Of a stretch of 64,000 nt of DNA, positions 23,401-36,388 are shown piece after piece (position 1 is the first letter of the stretch; every line of letters starts with the position of its first letter). The DNA comes from Zingiber officinale (Eukaryota > Streptophyta > Magnoliopsida > Zingiberales > Zingiberaceae): contig NC_056003.1 of the NCBI RefSeq assembly GCF_018446385.1, positions 21,387,198 through 21,451,197 of the forward strand. The letters run 5' to 3'. The notes beneath the pieces were generated by a model. The model was not told the DNA's origin and did no database searches. It saw nothing but the letters and a program-made list of their open reading frames with translations. The position numbers and the translations under genes are program-made.

Positions 23401-24918
23401 GTATCAAGTTTCCGCTGATATATGTCTATCCTATGAACACTGCTACATCACTAGTTTTTTTTTTTTTCTTTCGAATACGAGTCTTCTTAACTTGACCGTT
23501 CCAGTTTACGAACTCTAATAGGTTGGCAGGATTGAGTAACCGTGTTGTGCAGGTATTTAACAATGCTACAGTTGTAAATGTTGGATCCATGAATTTATGT
23601 TTGCCATGGTTTGTTATCCTACAATTATAAACTGTTGCGCCCCAAATTTTCCTCGAGTATAGAGCAAAAGCATAAGATGATACAATAATGGTTGAACTAA
23701 GCGTGGTGGTCATGGCTTGACAACGTCAAGCTCACAACAACCACTTCTCTTGAATCATGCATTATGTGTGATGGCCTTTGTCAAGTATTGTGGCCAAGAA
23801 CAAATAAGAACATAGTTGCAACTTGTTTATACTGATTCCGCATAGAGATGGAGCGGTTGAAACGGTCGCCGCGTACCTCGAGTTGGTTACTTGAAATATT
23901 CCAAAAGCTTAACCATTTTTAGAAATGGCACTTAAAATTTTAATTATGCTAGAAGTTTTTGTTAATCTTTTTTTCAAGTAAAAAAAAAATCCAAGTGTTA
24001 GGACACTCAATTAATCCCGGAGATGATAGGTCTTCCCCGGAAAGTACTAGTGAATCCACACCCAGCAACCAACTAGCTTGTCGAACATTATACACTTCAT
24101 CCAATCCAACTTGATCAACGCATTGTCTAAACTGACATCCCAACCTCATTTGACGCATTCACCTCGATAGGCATGTTAGCACAATGCAGTTCAACCAGCC
24201 TACTTACCCTGTGTGACTTGGCTAGCCTCCAAGACAGGCAAGCTTAAAAGCCTACTTGATTGTCCAACTAATCCATCCAACACTTGGCCTGTGCACCCTG
24301 GCCCATTCAACTTGGTTGTCCAACTCGACCTACCTAAAGTTTACTGTCAGAGTAAAACATATCGCTCATCCCAAATGATCTAATATGGCCAATTCCATGA
24401 TAAAATACAAAGAGATAAATCCCAATGAGATATTTTACTCCTGTTGAGAATTGATTCCGAGGCCTATTAAATAAATACCCATATAAAATATCAACTGCAT
24501 CAATCCGAATCCGCGGAGGCAACTAAAGTCTAGTGTTGAAGCATGATGATCAAGTGTGTAAAGCCAACTACTATTTAGCAAGTTCAATGCACTACACGAA
24601 TCTTGCCATTTTAGGAATTCTTGTCGGAGCAAAATGATTGCTAACTCGAGTCCCAACAATGCCACAGTGATTCTCTTCAAATCCTGGAATGTATTTACAT
24701 GGTTACAAGGAAAAGAGAGAAGCCTGGAGAACATCAAATGTGGGAACGAAAGGCAAGCCTGTTTCCTCACTTCTTCAAGACTGACCAATAAACCATGAAG
24801 GGGCCTTCACCGTGAAACCCCCTATACAGCCTCAGGATTAAAATACCTGAAACCATCGACTGTATAGAGGGCTTCAAGCGGTTTGCAAGTGAATCCCTCA
24901 AGTTTGTTTCCTCGTTCC
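23401..24918. other. Shared 3' region of convergent MCA and TRM-like genes
   Basis: 3' UTR of the MCA gene on the left (to roughly 23700) and of the TRM-like gene on the right (from about 24300). A middle block, about 23990-24330, is rich in CAACTTG/TCCAACT words and may be an old repeat remnant. No gene seen. Confidence 0.5.
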
Positions 24919-27900
24919 TCATAACAATCCGGCAGCAACATCATCGACCAAGGAATTGAAAAGCTCTGACTCAATCTCTATTCCTGCTTCGAATGCTTCA
25001 ATTTCATAGTGAACCCAACCACCTAAATGCGTACTCATGTCTCGATTCACAAGTTCATCCACCATCCAGTCTCCAATGCTACTCCAATCTGAGATCTCCT
25101 TGTAGAGTTCATCTCCCAAACTTTTTGCAGCAACAGCTACCCCTTTCACCCATGATTGGAATCCTGACCGGAAATACTGACTGCATTTCCTGTCCAAGCA
25201 TTCGTTCACAGAGTCGAATAATATCTTCCGCCTCATCCTCAGCCTTTTCTCCTCCGCTTCATTTGGTGTTGAGATTCTAGTCTCTTCCAGCTTGTGAAAA
25301 AGAATTGGATCAAGTATCTCGAAAGAATGGTCAAGTGGGCATGGTATCAGATCCTCAAATGTAAAGCCGGTGTTAATAATTATCTCTTTCACATATTCTA
25401 GTTCATGAGTGGATGAATTAGTATGACCACCGTTGCGGATTTCAGATACTAATTCTCCATCTCTATTTTCAGAAAATTGGGAAACTGAATTTGATAAATC
25501 AGCACAAAAAGTGGAACTTATTTTGTTTCCTGCAAAGAGAAAACTAAAATTGTTTACTTGTTGAAGAAAGCATCGAGTGTAAGCATTCTGATAGTACCAT
25601 GAACACTGCTGCAGCTCAGCATAGAGTTCCAGGATAAAGGGCTCAGATCTTGGTGACCAATTTCGTCCACCTTGCTGTGAGATCCTGCTCTACTCATTTC
25701 CTGCAGTGACTCAAAAAGCTGTTCAATTGGAAAAGCAGAATGCTCAAACAAATGCATCGTAAATTTATCTAGTAATACTTGGAAGTATCGAAACATAAGA
25801 AAACTAGCATTTAACAGTTTGACGTAATCTAACTCACAAGTCTAAGCTAAGTATGTTGTTTGTTAACATATACTCTTGACTTTGTGTGCAATGTAACTGA
25901 AAAGGCTTTGCGTAGTCTAGAGTGGCATCCATACTTGGTTAACACAGGTCCAATACCTAATTTTGATAAAAGAAGAAATGGAAAGGCATAAAAAAAACTA
26001 AAATGACAGACCATTTCAAATTTCATCTCTTATAACTTATCAAAAAATTGATCTTCCCCCCAATTTCAATTTCCAAGTCAAACTATAATGAACAGCAAAT
26101 CAGAATATAAAGCCATTACCAACAAATACTACAATCCAGACCTTTTCAGCAAAATTGTTCTTCAAAAACTCATTTAAATCGAACATTGGCACCAATTATT
26201 CACGTTACCAAAGTTTCCAGTTTTCTATCAACAGCTTTTAAGCTGACTTTACATCTTTTGGATCTGATCTTTTTGAAAGGTTAGTTAACAAAACCATCAC
26301 TATGAAGGCTTTTACTGCCTCACACCAGAAATAATATGTACTTATGAATTTGGTTATCTTTTACCTCGTTATGTAAAGATGAGGGTTGAGAAAGAAGTGA
26401 GGAAAAAACACTAGAAACAAAGAAGGCTAAGGAGCCATGTTTTAAAAGCAGTCCTTGCTCACCATGTTTTACAAGTTATATGTGCTTCCATTACACATTC
26501 AAACTGAAGGTGATAAGTGTTAGCTCTTTAATGCATATGTCTTTATTCTTTAAATGGTTCACCAAACTATGATAAGCACTAGGTTAAAGAGAACTCAATA
26601 TTTGTGATGAGGCAACACATGGAAAAGATAACTATTCCAATCTATTTTAAATTCAATAAAATCTTTTAAAAACACAACAAATTGAGAAGGGATGAGATCC
26701 CTGGCTACAAAAGATGGACAAATGCAATCAAATGATTTAACAAAGAAATTAGCTTGGGTCGGACTTTGACATGGAATTTAATTTCAGAAACACAAGCTAA
26801 TAGACTCTGTTACCAGAGGAGCTGCAGACTCACTTGTACCCTGGTAGTATAAACTAAAAACCCACTTACTTGTTGTTATGATAATGATTGTAAATATAGC
26901 TAAATCCCTTTCTGAAGAAGAATAACAAACTTCACATTGACTTTGAAGGCTTTTGTAAAGATACTATAAGTTTTGGTTATGGCTACAAATTTGAAATTTC
27001 GGCATTATTTTGCATTTTTGTTATTCAATAGATGGTTTGTGTTAAAACCCTTATTTTTTGGTCCGAAGATAACCTTATGTTATGAATTACTTGTATTTGT
27101 TAAGTTTTACAACTATTTAAACAAGATTTTATGAATAATTGAAGAAATAACTATTTTAATACGAAGTGCTTATGCTAATGCATATAAGCAAAAATCATTA
27201 AAAAAAAACTTAAACATATAGTCTGGAGACTATATTTAGCTAGTGTGCACAGGCCCCAGATCTCCGAGGCAGAGACTTCATCAGTAACCAGATCATATAT
27301 TGGGTAATCAGATACTGTATTGCTTGCTTATGTTTCTTAAAACTCTTGGTCAAAGGATCTTTTACGTATGGCAAAAAGGCACCTTTTAGCTAAGTTAAAA
27401 TCACTGAAAAAAACATGGACAGTCTGAGACCAAATTAAGCTGGTGTGCTCAGGTCCTAGATCAAAAAAAAAAAAAATCCACCAGGTCTCCAGGCTAGATA
27501 AATCTTTATGCCACTGAACTTGTGAATTATGTTGATACTCACTAGAATAATTTTTTTTGTGAATCAAACTGTTTTTTTCTCGTAAAGAACAATTTTTTAT
27601 GAACAAAAGCACGGCAGACAGTTGGTCCAAGTCAATGTTTGCTTAGTACTAAGTCCGTATATCTGCATTTCAAGATCCAGCCAAAAGATTTGGTCTCCAG
27701 GATTATTTTGCTCAAACTTAGACTTATAAAACTAGAACATTCTCATTTGTCAATAAATAAATGAACATAACATATTAATTATTATGAGATTCCAGATTGT
27801 GGTAGCTGTCAAAATTTATAATTAATTCATAAGATATTAAGAAATAAAAAAATTAAGCTTGCATAATGTGTGCAAATATATACATAAAGTCCTAATTTAT

Positions 27901-30662
27901 GGATTATCCACACTCAGAAAAGATGAATGAGGATAATATAGTAACTCAACCAAAACAAAAAGGGGCACGTTCACATATGCCCAGCAACATGGGCACTAAT
28001 ATACAGATATTCAAGGGAATTTAATGCGGTTGAGGGATACAATAGATAGTTTTGTTGGTAGAAATCAAGCGTGCAATTTTTGATAATCTTTCTGGTAATT
28101 ATCTTGAAGAGAATGGAGAAAGGAACATGGTTAAATAACTCATTAAGTTATTAGCAAAAAATTGTCTAGTTGACCCTCCTGATGAAAAAAAAAAACACCA
28201 ACATGTTTAAATATTTTCAAACCCAATTTAAATCTCAAATTTCTCTTTGGAAAACAATAAGAAAATAAACAATGAAAAGACAGTGTCCATTGTGAGAATT
28301 TCCCTGTTACCAATATGTATCGACAAAAAATTACAGGTACTGGTTAATTAATGACAATATTCATCATTCAAATTTTCAAAAACTAGACTACTTTTGTTGC
28401 ATAAGAAAGACACCATGAAAGGACTTAAGTGACAAAACATGATCATGTCAAATCCTTACTTCGAACAAATACTGGCAGGTTTTTCCAAATTAACAGCATC
28501 TGTAGTGTCCAATGATTTATTTTTCTCAAGCCATAAATTTACATGTTTGCGAAGAACATAGGCAAAAGAATAAATAGTAGCAGCATACCTGTAGCCTAAA
28601 GCTCATGTTGCCTTCTTCCATTTCGCTAGCTAATGAAACTGATTTCAAACTAACAGATGAAAATGAGGCTTTCTTTTTGCGCTCAGAACTATATTCATTA
28701 AAAGCAGAAGCCGAATCATCCACAATGGGTATGCATGCTGAAACACTACCTCGTTTAAGTAAATTAAAATAAGGTGATTGAGCACCTGTAGTTAAATCTT
28801 GCAACTTTCTTTCTAAAAGAATGCCTAGACAGTCCTGTTCTATAACATTCTGTTTTGAGTGGGGTAAGATTTGGTTGTCTGAATATACAACATCTTGACA
28901 TTTCTTATCAGAATATTCATTCTTTTTGACCTGGTTTTCCACCTTGCTGCTGAAGGACAGTGATGAGCCCTTTGGCTTACTAATTTGTGAGGTGAATGTA
29001 AATGAAACAACATCTGTGCTCTTTTGCACATTATCATACCTGCATTTCAAATGTTCATCCAATACAAAATTATGCTGTACCAGGGTCCAAGATTTACCTG
29101 GGGGCACCTGAGCGATCCCATTAGAAAAACTTGTTTGGGAAGATGACTTTGTCTCTACCAAACTATTATGCTGTGAGAAGTTTTTGCAACCTGACGGCAC
29201 TGCCTCTTTCTCGGAGTAATAAGTTCCTATTCCTTTCTTGTAACCCACTTTATTACTCACTGGAAACTCACTTCCAATCTTTCTCTTCTCAGATGACACA
29301 TGTCCAATAACGTTTTTGGTCCCTTGCTGCTCTGTAACTGATGGCTGCAAAGTTAACTTGCCTTTACCAGACGGATACTTGTCCTTCTGATTACTTCTCT
29401 TCAGCACACTGTAACCATTAACAGAAGGAGCTCTCCTATCCTGGTTGTTGTTTTGGTCATCCAACAGACTATTAGCTGGCTTGTTTGAGCTGCACCCCTC
29501 ATTATCTTTGCCTAATGTTGTGCTGCTCTTCAAGCTTGCTCCCTCCTTCCTCTGTGAGTTTACCTTTGCTTTAATTGGAAGCGAACCTGAGTTCTGATTT
29601 ACTTTAGCACCTGAATACTGGGACTCATTTGAACTTCCATTCAATTGAGCACCTGTATCATCTTTCAGGCTCTTTGAACTCTTTAAGGTCCGTCCTCTGA
29701 GAGATGCAGGATCACCAGTCTTTGAAATTCCAACAGATGATTCTATCTGTTTTGATATATTCCTACGTGTTTCTATGATCCCTTTGGATTCACTATCCTT
29801 TAGTGATTTCAGAGGCATCCTGAAAGAATGAAGTCCACCCATGGTAGTACTGTGAAATTCTGGTTCAAGAATCTTTGCTGCAGCTTCAATTATATAAGAT
29901 GCATTTCTAGGAGCGATGAGACCAGAATTTCTAACAGGAGAAAGTAATTTGTGGTGGGTAATTGATATAGTTTTAGCTCCTCTAGGAGGCAACATTTCTA
30001 TTTGAAATTTCTCAATTGGGCTGCTCGGCATCCTCTGTAACTTTGTTTCTATTTTTCCAGAATAGATATTGTTTCTTGTAATCACATGATATACACTATC
30101 ATTGGAGTAATATTCAGCATCTCTCTTCTGACTATTGTTACCCCAAAAAGAGCTTGAGTCATCTAAGAGTGGAGAATCAGGCTTAGAATTGCTAGAGGCT
30201 GGCATAGAGTCCAAACCCATAAGCTTGGCTACAACTCCTGGAGCTTTAAATCCACCTTCCTCTTGATCAGTTACCAAATTACCATAATAGTTACTGCCAA
30301 CCTCGGTGCTTGCTTGCCCATCCGATTCATTTTGATCAACCTGCAAAAAAGAAAGCGCATTAAAAAGTAGATTTGTACCAACTTGAAAAAAGGACAGAGC
30401 AAAAGAGGTTTAAAGGCACCTGGTGGAGTTGTGGCTCTGACTTATTATAATCACACTTATTGCCCTTGGTTGTTTTTTCTGTAAGAAGAAGACAGTTTAA
30501 GTTGCAACAGGCTTGACTTCAACGTCCGAATAAACAAGCGAGCAAATACCAATGAGGAAAAAACAACATACCAGAACAAGCGTCTCCGTTGTAGAACAAT
30601 TTCTTGCGTGATTTCCTGTTCCAATCAAACAAATGAAAGAAACCTCCACCCTCTGAGCCCAT
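24919..30662 (-). CDS. VARLMGL/DUF4378 protein, TRM (TON1-recruiting motif)-like, complete
   Basis: Five coding exons on the minus strand: 30662-30572, 30478-30420, 30340-28589, 25718-25598, 25529-24919. All GT/AG and in phase; 2634 nt, 877 aa. Start MGSEGGGFFHLFDWNRKSRK is the typical N-terminus of this family. A DUF3741/VARLMGL motif, GVVAKLMGLDSMP, is at about residues 85-97. A long Ser/Lys-rich disordered middle follows (exon 3). The C-terminal DUF4378 domain lies in exon 5 (YVKEIIINTGFTFEDLIP, LDHSFEILDPILFHKLEE, RKILFDSVNECLDRK, STHLGGWVHYEIEAFEAGIE). Family members include LONGIFOLIA/TRM proteins that bring TON1 and PP2A to microtubules; a role here is inferred. The acceptor of exon 4 is ambiguous (an in-phase CAG lies 18 nt further in). 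Intron 3 is about 2.9 kb. Confidence 0.93.
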
Positions 30663-31150
30663 CTCGCGTAACCCCAGCGTCAAATGCTTCTAAAGCTCGA
30701 TAACTAAACTACAACCTCGTAAACCTAACAAACAAAACAACAACCTTTAACATCAACTACATTAATCAAGAAAAAAAAAAGAAGAAGAATGTTAGACAAA
30801 ACGCAAGCAGCGGAGGAGGCGAACCAGATCTTAAAACGGTAAAGAAATCAACTTTACACTACACTACAAGACCTCAATGATTTGGAGAGAGAACAAACCA
30901 GGAAGGCGAGCGAGGCAGCGAGATTGAAGCGAGGCACGGCATCCCCAAGCGAGTTTGTTCGAGTTTGAGCCGGGATTAGGGTTCTAAGGCGAGGACGGGA
31001 GAATGGGCTGGAGAGGTAGAAGGCGAGGGCAGGCATCGAGATTAGGGTCGTGCGATGGGCGTAGGAGGACGAGGAGGCAAGAAGAGCAGAAGAAGAGAGT
31101 GGGAAGCCATTAATGAGAAAAGGAAGCGACGTTGAAGCAAGTGGAGTGGG
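30663..31150 (-). other. 5' UTR and proximal promoter of the TRM-like gene
   Basis: Minus strand upstream of the ATG: GC- and CT-rich sequence to about 31140, then AT-rich. It contains upstream ATGs, for example near 31110 (a short reading frame of about 25 codons) and 31036 (60 codons). A UTR intron is likely, between about 30870 and 30700, but its borders were not fixed. The uORFs could dampen translation if they are retained in the mRNA. Confidence 0.5.
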
Positions 31151-32200
31151 AATATTTAATTCGGAGATGGAGACGGATCCTTCACGAGTTTAAAATAGAA
31201 AATTCGCAGTTACACTAAATGAAATGGAAATAGTAATAAAATGGCGTTTCAGGGAAAAAAAAAAGGGGTAAAAATGTATAATAATAAATTTTAATAATTT
31301 TAAATGAGAAAAACTATCTTTAAAAGATTTTTAAATTGTTTTTTAAAAGTTTTAATTGAGGCTTTATAATTGCTAACGAGATAAACAATTCAACTAAAGC
31401 TAAAGATACATAATAGAACAATATAACTAATTTATTTTATTTTATTTTATTTTATTTTATGTTATTCATGACTTTTAAACATTAATAAATATGATAAGAA
31501 AGAAAATTAATATTGTGTGGAATGATTGGCAGGCAACCTAGCTTGTTGCGTAGGCAATGATGTGGATTGGCAGTCAGATTAAATTAATAAAATTGCAGCA
31601 TTAAATTCCACGTTTAGAATCCTATTCCTTGAGAGGTGGACGTCACTGTCATGCAGCTCCAATAACTAACCGGACCAACTGTGATGAATAGGGTAGCATT
31701 GACGAATGGGGATGATTGATTAGAATACATGAAAATTTTCTAATGATAAATTAAAAAGGGGTTACAATGACCGGTTCAATATCATATGATTACATGTTCT
31801 ATTTAAAAACAAATGTTTATAAATACATTATAACTAGGATGCATGGATGTTTAAATGACAATTTAAAACTTTTCACTATATCATAGTCCCTGAATGACCA
31901 ACTCTTCTTTATGAGTTGCCAAGTCATAAGTTAAATGAGTTGATGATCATTTTATTGGTTTTTAATATTATTATTATTAGTTAATTAGAGGTGACCGATT
32001 TAATATAATAAGGTACAGATTAATTTTTGATAGATATATAGTTTCAGAAAAAATTTCTTCCATCCACTAGTTATTTAATTGTTATAAGTTGAATTCGTAA
32101 TTTATTTTTTTCATGTAATATGAAAATAGACTGTGAGAAGCGCTTAGGATCAGTATAATCATCTTTTATTATATTATTATTATTATATAATCATCTATTA

Positions 32201-32233
<33 letters not shown>

Positions 32234-33758
32234 CTCAGGGAAATAGTGCGATGGTTAGACATTTCAAACAACTAATCAAATATTTAAGAGTTGAATTTCA
32301 ACTGCGATGTATTATAAAGAATTTTTTAGTGGAATAAACACTTGGATAGGCCTTCATAAAAATTTCTTGATTTATCCCGGTAATTGATAAAAAATTTTCA
32401 TGAAATAGGATAAGTCATGTTTAGAATTGGTTAATTTGAAAAGTTAGATTTCTAAATTATTTTTTAAAATTATGGTCCTACAACTGTAGGATATACTTTT
32501 AAAAAAATTATTATTAAGAATATTCAAATAAAATTATCTCTTTTTATATTCATAGTTAATTATAATTTAAAATGATATATATTATAATTTATTTTTTAGT
32601 TGGTTAATCTGTCCGTAAAGATTTATCCTTTCTTTCCTGCAACAACAAATTAATATATTAAAATGGATTATTATTTCACTTCTGCAAGGTACTCATGTGT
32701 CAGAAATTCAGCTTTACTTTGGTTGCTAAAACAGCAGCGGGAAGAAAATAATCTTGTGCAAAATAACATTTGTCAGAGCGCGCGCCCTGCCGAAAGTTAT
32801 TCGGCACAGTCCTTCGATATTTAAGTTACCGCTAAGCTAAAAGAATAATAAAAGAAAAAAGAAAAAAGAGATATTAGATTTAGATTTTTCATGTGGTCGT
32901 CGATTTTAATTATTATATATAATTAATTAATATCGTAAAATTCAAGGATGGTTAGATCTTAAAATTATAAATTGCAACGGTGAGAAATATTATGGGACAG
33001 TGACAATAATGGTCCCGGGTTACAAGGACCGTGGTTAATTATGATATATTCTTGCAAGGACTATTTCTAATTATGATATGTACCTGCAATGCAGGATTCT
33101 GTCCTCTAACTTACGAGGACCATAAAGGGTCAGACCCAACATAAAAGGTTTCAAGGGAGTTGAGCATAGAGTACAGAGGTCGAGAATAGCTAGCTCTAGC
33201 GGACTGCTTCTTAGACTTGGACACTAGAACGTGTTGAGTGCTGCTACAGTGTAGCTAAGTTAGTGTTTGGATGGTAAAGTTATTTCAGGTAAGGATTGAT
33301 TTTTGTTGGATTCATGTTTTTAATTAAAAATGTCCTTTAAATTTAAGAGATTTGGTACTATGATTTTTTTTTTCAGAATTCATTATGAGACGATAAGACA
33401 TTCGAGAGGAATAAAATCATGTTTTATATATTACTTTCTAGAAGACTGAGTCGCATGAGGGATTCATCAACTTCTTCCGAAAACTAGCAGTTGTTGTGTT
33501 TAAATTTGCTCAAAATATTACTTTTTAACCTATTATGATGGATGGAGGTTGTTAAGGTGGTTCATTTTGCCTATCGACTAAAGGAAATCAAATGTTAGGG
33601 AACGCTTCAAGTGCGTCATTTTGCTAAAAGCCTTTATTAATTAATATATTTTTAAGATGATTACGTATGGTAGTCATTACGGTGTAATTGAGTTGGTACT
33701 AGAGTGATAAAGTTACTTTGAAGACGGGTTAATTATTGTAATGCAATTTAGATGAATG
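31151..33758. other. AT-rich intergenic region with microsatellites
   Basis: No gene recognised. Holds a (TTTTA)n run at about 31430-31460 and a long (ATT)n run at about 32160-32235. A GC-rich patch at about 33000-33140 (GGTCCCGGGTTACAAGGACC and TTACGAGGACC) may be a repeat remnant. Confidence 0.55.
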
Positions 33759-34780
33759 TGTAAGAACCCCGGATAGATTTTGATATGGTCAACCAAGTTA
33801 AGTTAGGTGTTGTGTTTTGATCTATTATGTATAAGTGCGTATAAACTTAGGAACACAAGAAGTCAAGTGCAAGACATATCCGACGAGAAGGATGACACGG
33901 AAAGGGAATCGGCGAGCTCAGTGCATTGAATGAACAAGAAGTTGCGAAAGAGTACACCGATTGATGAGAATGACTCACGTGGCGTATTTGAGGAACTAGA
34001 AGCCGGGGAGGAAGCCTGCTCGAGGAGAAGGTCAGAGTTGGGTTCGGATGAACTCAACTTTGGCTAACCAGAGCATCGCCCAAAAGGAAGAGCGAGGAAA
34101 AGTTAACCTTTCTTGAAGGTTAATTGCTCAAGCTGACGGATGGAAGACGACCTCAAGGAACATGGAAGGTGCCCTCGTGCATTCATGGAAGGTGCCCTCG
34201 TGTCTTCATGGAAGGCTCCCTCAAGGAACATGAAAATCGCCCTCGCCCCTTCATGGAAGGCTCCCTCAAGCTGATTGGAGTCGCCTCTAGTAGCCGTTGA
34301 GAAGGATAAAGTCTTATCACTGGAGGATAAGTTCTATCCTCTTGGAGGTGGCTTGGACCTCCTTGGAGGTGCCTTGGACTTCCTTGGAGGCGCCTCCAAG
34401 CAACGAGCGTCAATGGATACTTTATCCCAAGAGGCTATAAAAAGCCCCCTGATGCTAGGAATTAAACACAACTTGATAACAACTTCTGCATTCAAATCCT
34501 AGTAAATTTTTGAGCTATCAAAGATTACAAGAGGCTTCTCTGCCTTTAGCAAAGGAGATTCTTTTTGAGTGGAGCTTTGCAACTGTCTTGGATTAACAAC
34601 CATCTATAGGTTGTAACCAAGTAAAAATTCTAGCCTTCTCACTTACTACTTTTATAAGTTGTTATTTCTTTTAATGTTAATTGTTTATGCTTAGCGAACT
34701 TGTATTCTTGCTAAGTTTCAAGTAAGAGAAAATTCTAACTCTGGTTTCAAGACTATTCATCCCCCTTCTAACTGATTATT
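33759..34780 (+). repeat. LTR-like repeat related to the 9605-10547 LTR
   Basis: Shares with 9605-10547 the order GATATGGTCAACCAAGTTAA, a GGAACACAAGAAGTCAAG block, CTCGAGGAGAAGG, palindrome-like ATGGAAGGTGCC/GGAGGCGCCTCC units (34160-34400), TATA box GCTATAAAAAGCCCCCTG (34435 onward) and AAGAGGCTTCTCTGCC. Probably a solo or fragmentary LTR; the right border (about 34780) is approximate and no clear target duplication was found. Confidence 0.65.
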
Positions 34781-35329
34781 GTTATATGCAAAAGTTCTTA
34801 TCCCAATCTTATTATAAAGCTTAAGACAATAATACTCACTAATCAATACCGTCGATGGGTTCCTAGAACTTCCATGCTTTGAAAAATATCAAACTTTTAA
34901 AATTTTTGAATGGTGTATGTAGTGATGTAGCTAGGATTTTCAACCAACGGGGGTCAATTCAATAAATTTAAAAAATTAATACAAACACAAAATTGAATTA
35001 TTCAACTCTAAAAACTTGAATTTAAAAAATATATAAGCTAAAATTTTAAAAAATTCCAACATTAGTGAAAGTTGATTTTCACAATCCAAAAGTTTAAATT
35101 TCAAATTTAAGGAGCCAAAAATGAATTAAATTTAAAATTTTTGACTTTATACCTTGATTTTAGTTGAAACAATGATTCGTCGATACTCAGAGCTTATCTA
35201 TGATTTAAAGTCGTAGAATCATTTGTAATATCTATTCCTTATAATATTTAGTATTCTTACATATGATACTTCCATTTTGATCTAAATAATCATTATAATT
35301 AACAATCTAATAAAATAACAGTACAATAA
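34781..35329. other. AT-rich sequence without recognised features
   Basis: No ORF, repeat family or RNA gene recognised. Lies between the LTR-like repeat and the CACTA-type subterminal region. Confidence 0.5.
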
Positions 35330-36300
35330 AAATGTTCAAAGACAATGGATTTTATTTGTTATCTTTGCCCTTTAAAAATTATTGTAATCGACACTATTGT
35401 TAAAAGTAAACTAAAACGACAACAGCTTCAAAACTATTGTCTTTAAGCATCATAGACAACAGTTCTACAATAATTTTAAACTATTATTTTTTAATATCAA
35501 AGATAATAATTTTGCTATATTTAAAAACTGTTGTCTGGATGCTTTTGACAACAATTAAATATCTTGATTAGAAAATATTTTGACAACAATTACAAATCAT
35601 TGTCTTTGATTTTTTTTCATAATAGTTTATGACCGTTGTCTTTATTCAAGGGACGGATTTACATTAGGATCCGAGGGGGCCACGACCCTCCCCCAAACAT
35701 ATTTTTATATATTTTTTTTATTTTCGTAGTATATATATTATTTTACCACTTAAAAAAAAATATGTATTGTTGGTCTAATGGTAAGTTTTGTTTTTCTTTT
35801 TAACACACCTCTTGAGTTTGAATCCTTTGAGGATTAAATTTCAAAATTTTCTTCTTTATTTTTCATATTTCAACTAAATATGCATTTTACATTTTTAAGG
35901 TTTGGAGAGGTCATTATTTAAATGCGTTTAATAATTATTTTCGTCACTTAGTATATGACTCCCCTAAACCTAAAATCTTAGATCCATCCCTGTTTTTTCA
36001 ATAATTAAAAACTCAAATTTTTATAAGACAAACTGTACACAACATTTATTTACAATACACAACATCTTTTACGAAATTACATCAATATCTTTAACCATTG
36101 TCTTTTACAATACATGTACAACATCTATTTACAATATTATTTTTACAACAAATTATCTTTTACACAGCTATTTTACAATAAATAACATCTTTTACAAAAT
36201 TAGATGTACACATAATGCTTACACAATATCTTTTTACAACTCATAAGCTACTAAACCTAACTACATCTTTAGATTTCTTGGATGCTCAAAGCTAAAAAAA
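35330..36300. repeat. CACTA-type subterminal repeats (left block)
   Basis: Many copies of GACAACAG / ACTATTGTCTTT words in both orientations (for example 35412-35450, 35560-35640), continuing after the inserted MITE with ACAACATCTTTTAC words (36030-36240). The same words form the right block at 60250-60571. A candidate terminus CACTATTGTTAAAAG is at 35392, but it matches the right terminus poorly and related words lie outside it. Confidence 0.5.
35647..35992. mobile_element. MITE-like element with GGGACGGAT termini
   Basis: About 346 bp. Left end CAAGGGACGGATTTAC, right end reverse complement CAGGGATGGATCTAAG, so 16-bp imperfect inverted termini; GGATCCGAGGGGG follows inside. CAGGG termini suggest a hAT-like origin. 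The 8-bp flanks do not match. It lies inside the CACTA-type repeat block. Confidence 0.55.
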
Positions 36301-36388
36301 ATAAATAATATTTACCATAAATGAATCAATAGCTGCTTAATCTATAGATTTAGTATACAAATTTACTTTATTGCAATAGTAAATATTA

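Noticed and set aside
28840..29037. Short frames opposite or out of frame within the TRM-like exon 3
   Set aside because: Shadows of the 584-codon exon on the same strand; no independent support.
30858..30875. CACTACAAGACC in the TRM-like leader as a CACTA terminus
   Set aside because: No subterminal repeats on either side and no partner end.
32160..32235. Regular repeat resembling an array
   Set aside because: Simple ATT microsatellite; no spacer-repeat structure as in CRISPR.
34905..34912. GAATG as target duplication partner for the repeat at 33759
   Set aside because: The sequence before it does not end in CA, and a 5-bp match in AT-rich DNA is expected by chance.
35770..35840. tRNA-like A/B box pair (TCTAATGGTAAG, GAGTTTGAATCC)
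   Set aside because: Spacing and flanks do not give a tRNA fold; it lies inside a MITE-like element.
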